From an uncultured Clostridia bacterium (GTDB taxonomy: Bacteria; Bacillota; Clostridia; TANB77; CAG-508), in assembly GCA_934155165.1 (NCBI GenBank), contig CAKPGS010000033.1:1-12188 (forward strand): 12,188 nt of DNA, given 5' to 3'. The position numbers were made by a program, and so were the translations under genes. The notes below the pieces were generated by a model that was not told where the DNA came from, ran no database searches, and saw nothing but the letters and a program-made list of their open reading frames with translations. This document shows, in pieces, positions 7,629-12,188 of this stretch (positions are counted from its first letter, which is position 1; each line of letters opens with the position of its first letter).

Positions 7629-7705
7629 TGTTTCTCCTCCTTTCGAATTTATTATTTTATTTGATAATTTTTATTTATATTTTTTTGGGATATAGTTCAT
7701 ATTTG

Positions 7706-7731
7706 CGGGCACGGAGCTCCGTGCCCCTACA
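7706..7731 (-). repeat. REP-like palindromic unit 1
   Basis: The core GGGCACGGAGCTCCGTGCCC (7707-7726) is a perfect 20-base palindrome. On the minus strand the unit reads TGTAGGGG, the palindrome arms, then CCCG. It is strikingly GC-rich against the surrounding AT-rich DNA. The ends are shared with unit 2, about 50 bases away. Similar TGTAGGGG-bounded palindromes are, from memory, dispersed in many Firmicute genomes. That recollection needs a genome search. Confidence 0.75.
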
Positions 7732-7756
7732 ACGTTTAATAATAATTATTTTTATT

Positions 7757-7786
7757 CGGGTCGCCCTAAAAACGCCGACCCCTACA
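7757..7786 (-). repeat. REP-like palindromic unit 2
   Basis: The arms GGGTCG (7758-7763) and CGACCC (7776-7781) surround a 12-base loop. On the minus strand it begins TGTAGGGG and ends CCCG, as unit 1 does, in the same orientation, although the inner sequences differ. The shared ends with divergent cores suggest two members of one dispersed family inserted side by side. Confidence 0.7.
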
Positions 7787-7811
7787 TTGTTGATTGACAT
7801 TATTGTTTTAT

Positions 7812-7997
7812 ATATTCTTGCTGCTGAAAATAATAAAAAATCAATATTTCGAATGTGATTGGAGTGAGTGTATAGCTTCTTATTAAATTTAAATGAGGGC
7901 GCGTCTTACGAGAAGCTCGTTTAAATTTCTATTAGAAGCTATAACGAACGTATTGAGCCGAGAAATATTTATTTTTTCATTATCTTCAGCAGAATAT
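7812..7997. repeat. Long imperfect inverted repeat: candidate structured RNA or MITE-like element
   Basis: The outer arms 7821-7850 and 7962-7992 (ends CTGCTGAA / TTCAGCAG) pair over about 30 bases with a few mismatches and one bulge, and weak pairing extends to 7812/7997. An asymmetric unpaired region follows (7851-7870 against 7944-7961). A perfect 10-bp stem TATAGCTTCT / AGAAGCTATA (7871-7880, 7934-7943) and a 9-bp stem AAATTTAAA / TTTAAATTT (7885-7893, 7920-7928) come next. The tip is GC-richer (about 7895-7918). Stems separated by unpaired islands look more like a folded RNA than a simple terminator. No transposase or open frame lies inside. The strand and identity are unknown; on the minus strand it would be transcribed after the CofE-like gene and before PBP1. 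Confidence 0.7.
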
Positions 7998-8025
7998 CTA
8001 ATTTTCAAATTTATTATAAAAAATT

Positions 8026-8724
8026 CTAGTCTTTTTTTCTAATTAAAATCAATGGAGTTTGTTGTTTTCCTTGACCTGTTGGATTATCACTTATTAATTT
8101 TTTCAAGTCAGCTTCTGATAATTCTATATCATCAGATTTTCCTAGAATTTCTTGTCCTAAGTCATTTGCATCTACTATCATCACACTTATTCCAAGTTTT
8201 TCTTTTATTTCATTACATACTCCTGTTGGATTTTCAGGCATTTGAATTCCTATATCTCTATATTCTGACCATACATGGTCGTAAAATCCATCTAGTCCAG
8301 AAACTTCTTGTCCAACAATTTCGTAAAATACTCCTTTTTTACCAAATAATTTTGTTACTGCACTTGCAATAGATGCCCATAATACTTTTAATAAACCAAC
8401 TTGATCTATTGCATATTGCATTTTTATTGTTTCTCCAACTCCTACACCTGTATCTGGATGTGATGCAAATTTTGATAAAAATTTTGCCCAAAATCCTATT
8501 TTTATTTCTTCTCTTTTTACAACTCTATTTTGGCATAAAGCTATAATTTTTTCACTACTTGAAACTATATCTCCTTCTTGATATATAGGACTTATATATT
8601 CTTTAAATATATCTATATAGCTATCTCCTTGCTCAACAAATTTTGTTTTTATTGCATATCTTAAATATGTGTCATCTCCTACTTTCATTTCTAAATTTTT
8701 ACCATCGTTTGCTTTTAATTCCAT
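8026..8724 (-). CDS. CofE-like (F420-0:gamma-glutamyl ligase family) protein
   Basis: The product has 232 residues from ATG 8724. Features resembling the F420-0:L-glutamate ligase family are GDIVSSSEKIIALCQNRVV (51-69), a Gly-rich region HPDTGVGVGETIKMQYAIDQ (89-108), KKGVFYEIVGQEVSGLDG (129-146) and VMIVDANDLGQEILGKSDD (181-199). The archetype adds glutamate to coenzyme F420-0 with GTP. Most Clostridia do not make F420, so the real substrate here is probably something else and remains unknown. A TTG at 8733 would extend the frame, but AAAGGA (8740-8735) leaves only 1 base to it and 10 bases to ATG 8724, so the ATG is chosen. It follows the flippase gene by about 21 bases and is likely co-transcribed with it, which hints at a cell-surface role. 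The family call is from recognised motif pattern and is fairly but not fully certain. Confidence 0.72.
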   Translation of the reverse strand: MELKANDGKNLEMKVGDDTYLRYAIKTKFVEQGDSYIDIFKEYISPIYQEGDIVSSSEKIIALCQNRVVKREEIKIGFWAKFLSKFASHPDTGVGVGETIKMQYAIDQVGLLKVLWASIASAVTKLFGKKGVFYEIVGQEVSGLDGFYDHVWSEYRDIGIQMPENPTGVCNEIKEKLGISVMIVDANDLGQEILGKSDDIELSEADLKKLISDNPTGQGKQQTPLILIRKKD

Positions 8725-8745
8725 TTTACTCAAATCCTTTCTTTT

Positions 8746-10200
8746 TTAATTTCTATTTAAAATGCCATTAATTTTTTCTTTTATTTTATCTATAAACATA
8801 AAAACATTTTCATCTTTTAATATAAGAAGCATTCCTATGTACACAGCTCCACCTATTGCAACTTGTACAACTATTGAAATAATTCCTACATTTATAAAGT
8901 GTTTAATTAACATACATACTGCAAACATAATTAAAGAAGATATTAAATAATTTTTTGCTCCTTTAAAAATGTCTTTTATATTTAAATCGTTTCTTACCAT
9001 ATATAGTTGAACTATTAAAACTACCAATTCAGATGCAACAGTTGCTATTGAAGCTCCTATTGAATTCCATAATTTAATTAAAATTATGTTTAATACAAAA
9101 TTAACTGCAACACCTGCAAGTATTGATAATGTATATTCTTTTTGTTTTTTAGTTGGTAGTAAATACTGTGTTCCTATTACATTTGTAGTTCCCATAAGTA
9201 GTAATATTGGTGAAATTACACTCATTAATATTACCACCTTTTCATAACCTTTTCCAAAGAATATTGGAACAAATTCACTCGCTACACTTATCAATCCAAA
9301 TATCATTGGGAATGCTAAAAAAAATGTAAAATTAAATGATCTTCTCATATATTCATTTAATTTTTTAGTATCACCAGAAGCAAAAGTACTTGCCATTCTA
9401 GGTATCATTACAATACCAAGTGATGTAACAATTGTAAGTAAAATTCTTATAACTTTTTGTCCTTGTTCATAATAGCCAACCTCTGTTTTATCTGCTAAAA
9501 TTGTTCCTATCATTGTTTTATCTAACATATTGTAAATTGTACTTGCAATTTGTGGAATAAATAGCATAACAATAGCATACGAATGTTTAAAAATATTTAT
9601 ATGCTTTATTTTTATACCTTTAAAATATTTAGGCAAATATAGCCATAACGATAAATTTCCAATTAAATCTGCTACTGCATAAATCATTAAATATTTATTC
9701 AAATCACTTGGTGCCTTTACTAAAACAAAAATTAAAGTAACACTTGCAAGTCTAACCATAATATTTCTTACAACCGTTCTTTTAAACTCCTCTAATCCTT
9801 GGAAAAACCAACTAATATCAAACATTGTGGCAATAAGTTCTATAAGCCAAATTTTGTAATAAATACCATATGGTTCAGAGTTTACAAAGAATATACAATA
9901 AATAGCAATTCCAATTACAAGAGTTATAGCTCTAAAAAAAATTAACTCATAAAAAATCCTTTTGCGTTCTTCCTTTTTCTCCTGAACATACGCAATCTCC
10001 CTTTTACCATAAAGAGCAATTCCAAGACCACCAAATAATATAAAATATGAAACAATAGAATATGTATAACTATAAATACCTATTCCCTCAGCCCCTAAAA
10101 CTCTCGAAACATACGGAGTAGTAATAAGAGGCAAAATCAACGTCAAAATTTGGTAAGTCAAATTATATAAATAATTCTTCGCGATACTTTTTTTAGCCAA
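8746..10200 (-). CDS. Wzx/RfbX-type polysaccharide flippase (MOP superfamily)
   Basis: The product has 484 residues from TTG 10200, with about a dozen or more hydrophobic segments across its length. The N-terminal block LITTPYVSRVLGAEGIG (about 25-41) is the hallmark of the PST/RfbX branch. FDISWFFQGLEEFK, NMLDKTMIGTI and GYYEQGQKV are further family-typical stretches. These integral membrane proteins flip undecaprenyl-linked oligosaccharides to the outer face for capsule, teichuronic or other surface glycan assembly. A longer reading from GTG 10233 has no ribosome binding site. AAGGAG (10216-10211) lies 10 bases before TTG 10200, and the resulting start MAKKSIAKNYLYNL looks natural for the family. 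It is the first gene of a two-gene operon with the CofE-like gene. No glycosyltransferases are nearby, so its glycan substrate is not indicated. Confidence 0.92.
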   Translation of the reverse strand: MAKKSIAKNYLYNLTYQILTLILPLITTPYVSRVLGAEGIGIYSYTYSIVSYFILFGGLGIALYGKREIAYVQEKKEERKRIFYELIFFRAITLVIGIAIYCIFFVNSEPYGIYYKIWLIELIATMFDISWFFQGLEEFKRTVVRNIMVRLASVTLIFVLVKAPSDLNKYLMIYAVADLIGNLSLWLYLPKYFKGIKIKHINIFKHSYAIVMLFIPQIASTIYNMLDKTMIGTILADKTEVGYYEQGQKVIRILLTIVTSLGIVMIPRMASTFASGDTKKLNEYMRRSFNFTFFLAFPMIFGLISVASEFVPIFFGKGYEKVVILMSVISPILLLMGTTNVIGTQYLLPTKKQKEYTLSILAGVAVNFVLNIILIKLWNSIGASIATVASELVVLIVQLYMVRNDLNIKDIFKGAKNYLISSLIMFAVCMLIKHFINVGIISIVVQVAIGGAVYIGMLLILKDENVFMFIDKIKEKINGILNRN

Positions 10201-10236
10201 AATCAAATCTCTCCTTAAGAAAATTATTTCCACATA

Positions 10237-10265
10237 ACTATATCATTATATTGTTTTTAATGCAA
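10237..10265 (-). promoter_or_regulatory. Candidate promoter of the flippase operon
   Basis: On the minus strand, TTGCAT (10265-10260), a 17-base spacer and TATAGT (10242-10237) precede the TTG start by about 37 bases. The -10 matches 5 of 6 and the -35 3 of 6. The same TTGCAT box is used in the better hpf promoter. A start site near 10230 would place the GTG at 10233 outside the transcript, in agreement with the TTG start at 10200. Confidence 0.45.
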
Positions 10266-10295
10266 TTATTTTAACAACATTTCTAAATTAACTCC

Positions 10296-10348
10296 AAAGG
10301 GGCCAGTCCCCCAGCCGACAAATTGTCGGCTGGGGGACTGGCCCCTTT
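10296..10348. repeat. Perfect GC-rich palindrome, 26-bp arms; terminator-like
   Basis: Arms 10296-10321 and 10323-10348 are perfectly complementary around a single central A. The outer part is AAAGGGGCCAGTCCCC and the inner part AGCCGACAA. It lies 7 bases past the hpf stop codon, so it can terminate hpf on the minus strand, although only three Ts follow in that direction. Its length, perfection and high GC content set it apart from the ordinary terminators at 3754 and 5155. It may be a dispersed palindromic repeat co-opted as a terminator. Confidence 0.85.
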
Positions 10349-10355
10349 TAAATTT

Positions 10356-10886
10356 TTATTCTTCTGGTACTACTATTCCGTAGTTTTTTTCATCGTTTAG
10401 TTTATATATTACGTTTACTTTTCCTGTTTCTATGTTTATAAATGCTAGGAATTTGTCGTTTGGTTTTTCTTGTAATTTTAATTTTGCGTCATCTATTCCC
10501 ATTGGTCTTATTGAGTAATATAGTTCTTTTATTACTTCATCTTCTATTTCAATTGTTTTTGTTTGCATTTCTTCTTTTGCCATTGAAGATGCATCTCTTA
10601 ACATTTTTTCTTTTTTAGTTTTGAATTTTCTTATTTGTCCTTCTAATATATCGATGTCTTTATCTATAGCTGCATATAAATCTTTATGAGCTGTAACTGC
10701 TTTATATAAATCTCCTTTTACAGAAACTCTTATTTCTGCAACTTTTTCTGTTTTTTCAGATTTAACTGTAGCAACTACATCAAATTCATCATCAAAATAT
10801 TTTACTAACCTTTCTACCTTTTTCTCTACATATGCTTTTATTGCATCTGTTACTTCTAAATCTTTTCCTGTTACTTTTATATTCAT
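10356..10886 (-). CDS. hpf: Long-form ribosome hibernation promoting factor (HPF/RaiA)
   Basis: The product has 176 residues, the usual length of the long form found in Firmicutes. The N-terminal S30AE domain (about 1-100) starts MNIKVTGKDLEVTDAIKAYV and contains the basic, ribosome-facing stretch RKFKTKKEKML (86-96). A linker leads to the C-terminal domain (about 115-176) with YYSIRPMGIDDAKLKL and FINIETGKVNVIYKLNDEKN, which mediates dimerisation of ribosomes into 100S particles in related species. It acts in the cytosol in slow growth or stress to protect idle ribosomes. The ATG has GAGGAG 9 bases upstream. It is a single-gene unit, divergent from asd, with a strong promoter that carries an internal palindrome. 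Confidence 0.96.
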   Translation of the reverse strand: MNIKVTGKDLEVTDAIKAYVEKKVERLVKYFDDEFDVVATVKSEKTEKVAEIRVSVKGDLYKAVTAHKDLYAAIDKDIDILEGQIRKFKTKKEKMLRDASSMAKEEMQTKTIEIEDEVIKELYYSIRPMGIDDAKLKLQEKPNDKFLAFINIETGKVNVIYKLNDEKNYGIVVPEE

Positions 10887-10941
10887 AACAATCAGCTCCT
10901 CTCAAATTAGTTCTTTAGTAATAAATTACTGCTATACCCTC

Positions 10942-10970
10942 ATTATAAACATAAATGTTAATTTATGCAA
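10942..10970 (-). promoter_or_regulatory. hpf promoter with a palindrome in the spacer
   Basis: On the minus strand, TTGCAT (10970-10965), a 17-base spacer and a perfect TATAAT (10947-10942) give a start near 10935 and a leader of about 50 bases. The spacer contains a perfect inverted repeat CATAAAT-N4-ATTTATG (10950-10967) that overlaps the -35 edge, well placed to be an operator. The promoter elements are convincing; the operator role is inferred. Confidence 0.65.
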
Positions 10971-11028
10971 GTTTTTTCTTGGTATTTTTTTGCTTGTCTT
11001 AGCATAAATTTTATTATGGAGGTTTGTT

Positions 11029-12021
11029 ATGAGTAAAAAAATAAAATTAGCTGTTGTTGGTGCAACTGGTGTTGTTGGTAGAATGGTTCTTAAAGTCTTA
11101 GAAGAAGCTAATCTTCCTATTGATGAATATAAATTCTTTGCTTCTAAAAGATCTGCTGGTACTACTCTTTTGTTTAATAATGATGTTTATTTAGTTAATG
11201 AACTTGATATTTTTTCTTTTGATGAAGGTTTTGATTTTGCTATTTTTTCTGCTGGCGGTGATACAGCTTTAAAATATGCTCCTATTGCTGCTTCTAAAGG
11301 ATGTACCGTTATTGATAATAGCAGTGCTTTTAGAATGGATCCTTCTGTTCCTTTAGTAGTTCCAGAAGTTAATTGTTCTGCTATTTCTTCTAATGATAAA
11401 ATTATTGCTAACCCTAATTGTTCTACTATTCAGGCTGTTGTTCCTTTAAAAGCTTTAGATGATAAATTTTGTATTAAGAGAATTGTTTATTCTACATATC
11501 AAGCTGTTTCTGGTGCTGGAATGAAAGGTATTTCTGATTATAAAAATGGTGTTAAAGGTTCTAATAAATTAGAAAAGTTCCCATACCCTATTTTTAATAA
11601 TTGTTTACCTCATATTGATGTTTTTCTTGATAATGGTTATACAAAAGAAGAAGAAAAGATGATTAATGAAACTCGTAAAATTTTAGATAGACCTAATTTA
11701 CCTATTACTGCAACATGTGTTAGAGTTCCAGTTTTAAATTGTCATAGTGAATCTATAAATGTTGAATTTGAAAATAGTTTTGATTTAGATGATATTTTTA
11801 AAATTTTAAATAATACTAAAGGTGTAATTGTTCAAGATGATGTTAAAAATAATATTTATCCTTTAGCTATTAATGCTGATGGTCATAATGATGTTTTTGT
11901 TGGGCGTATTCGTAGAGATTATAGTGTTGCAAATGGTATTAATTTATGGGTTGTTGCTGATAATATTCGTAAAGGTGCTGCAGCCAATGCAGTTCAAATT
12001 TTAAAATGTTTAATCGATTAA
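11029..12021 (+). CDS. asd: Aspartate-semialdehyde dehydrogenase
   Basis: The product has 330 residues, the normal full length. The NADP-binding motif GATGVVG is at 11-17. The catalytic cysteine is Cys131 in NPNCSTIQ (128-135). YQAVSGAG (157-164) and the catalytic-base His239 in RVPVLNCHSE are also present. The enzyme reduces beta-aspartyl phosphate to aspartate semialdehyde, the branch point to lysine/diaminopimelate, threonine and methionine; diaminopimelate feeds peptidoglycan and dipicolinate for spores. GGAGG lies 8 bases before the ATG. No dap or hom gene is visible downstream before the window ends, so it may stand alone. No riboswitch fold was recognised in the 142-base divergent gap. 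A promoter there is expected but not distinct. Confidence 0.97.
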   Translation: MSKKIKLAVVGATGVVGRMVLKVLEEANLPIDEYKFFASKRSAGTTLLFNNDVYLVNELDIFSFDEGFDFAIFSAGGDTALKYAPIAASKGCTVIDNSSAFRMDPSVPLVVPEVNCSAISSNDKIIANPNCSTIQAVVPLKALDDKFCIKRIVYSTYQAVSGAGMKGISDYKNGVKGSNKLEKFPYPIFNNCLPHIDVFLDNGYTKEEEKMINETRKILDRPNLPITATCVRVPVLNCHSESINVEFENSFDLDDIFKILNNTKGVIVQDDVKNNIYPLAINADGHNDVFVGRIRRDYSVANGINLWVVADNIRKGAAANAVQILKCLID

Positions 12022-12093
12022 TTAATTATTATTCTTTATAAAATGAAAATTATATTGTTTTTTATACCTTGGTGTCGCAATCTTCGGATTAAA

Positions 12094-12113
12094 AAATGGT
12101 CAATAGACCATTT
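12094..12113 (-). terminator. Possible terminator for a minus-strand gene right of the window
   Basis: The stem AAATGGTC / GACCATTT has 8 perfect pairs and a 4-base loop. On the minus strand the right arm runs into six Ts. On the plus strand, after asd, no T run follows, so it would not terminate asd in the classic way. The bases from 12114 to 12188 show no coding frame ending here, so the call is weak. Confidence 0.35.
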
Positions 12114-12188
12114 AGAACATAATTAATTTTGTATAAAATATAATTTATATATTTACATTATTAATATATAAATTAATTAATTGAAGAT

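Larger units (their letters stand above)
7629..8025. other. 397-base gene-free region rich in inverted repeats
   Basis: This lies between the PBP1 start and the stop of the CofE-like gene. From left to right it holds an AT-rich PBP leader with the AGGAGGAG site, two GC-rich palindromic units (7706-7731, 7757-7786), and a long imperfect inverted repeat (7812-7997). It ends in about 28 AT-rich bases without a convincing intrinsic terminator. A 76-codon plus-strand frame at 7628-7858 reads straight through the palindromes and has no ribosome binding site, so no gene is called. The PBP promoter should lie here, but no clear -35/-10 pair stands out. Confidence 0.75.

Noticed and set aside
7628..7858. 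Plus-strand open frame of 76 codons between PBP1 and the inverted repeat
   Set aside because: It has no ribosome binding site, its composition follows the AT-rich background, and it reads through both palindromic units. Best explained as chance.
10887..11028. Lysine riboswitch or T-box before asd
   Set aside because: The gap is only 142 bases and already contains the divergent hpf promoter. No suitable fold or T-box motif was seen.
12022..12188. A further gene or operon partner downstream of asd
   Set aside because: All frames are short and AT-rich with frequent stops, and no ribosome binding site is present before the window ends.

Overview
The window is AT-rich and comes from a low-GC, endospore-forming Firmicute, most likely an anaerobic Clostridia lineage. 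The support is the alpha/beta-type small acid-soluble spore protein, strong AGGAGG ribosome binding sites before nearly every gene, TTG start use, and a Clostridia-style Tad/type IVc pilus operon. No species can be named from this sequence alone.

Layout. Positions 1-3598 (minus strand) hold the head of a Tad/Flp-type pilus operon: a CpaB-like SAF protein, two consecutive CpaE/ParA-like proteins with degenerate P-loops, and a CpaF-type secretion ATPase that runs off the left edge with only its N-terminal 328 residues visible. The genes are 2-19 bases apart, with ribosome binding sites overlapping upstream stop codons or filling the short gaps. Upstream lie a candidate promoter and four 11-bp phased TAATAT repeats. 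A terminator separates this operon from a Cof-type HAD phosphatase (3785-4654, minus). The HAD gene is divergent from the spore protein gene (4837-5037, plus), which has a good sigma-G-type promoter. A large class A penicillin-binding protein follows (5184-7628, minus).

The 397-base gap at 7629-8025 has no gene but is the most structured non-coding part of the window. It holds two GC-rich palindromic units that share TGTAGGGG...CCCG ends, plus a long imperfect inverted repeat of about 186 bp that could be a structured RNA or a MITE-like element. To its right are a two-gene minus-strand operon (Wzx/RfbX-like polysaccharide flippase, then a CofE-like gamma-glutamyl ligase homologue), a perfect 26-bp-arm GC-rich palindrome, the long-form ribosome hibernation factor hpf with a palindrome inside its promoter, and a divergent asd gene (plus strand).

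How they work together. Several genes concern the cell surface: pilus secretion and assembly, peptidoglycan polymerisation (PBP1), glycan lipid flipping (Wzx) and aspartate-semialdehyde supply (asd, needed for lysine and diaminopimelate). The spore protein and hpf concern dormancy. They are separate transcription units, so this is ordinary core-genome neighbourhood and not one island. Three annotated starts were moved downstream on ribosome-binding-site evidence (HAD to 4654, CofE-like to 8724, flippase to a TTG at 10200). The best candidates for something undescribed are the 7812-7997 inverted repeat and the paired degenerate-P-loop ATPases with a membrane-anchored CpaF.
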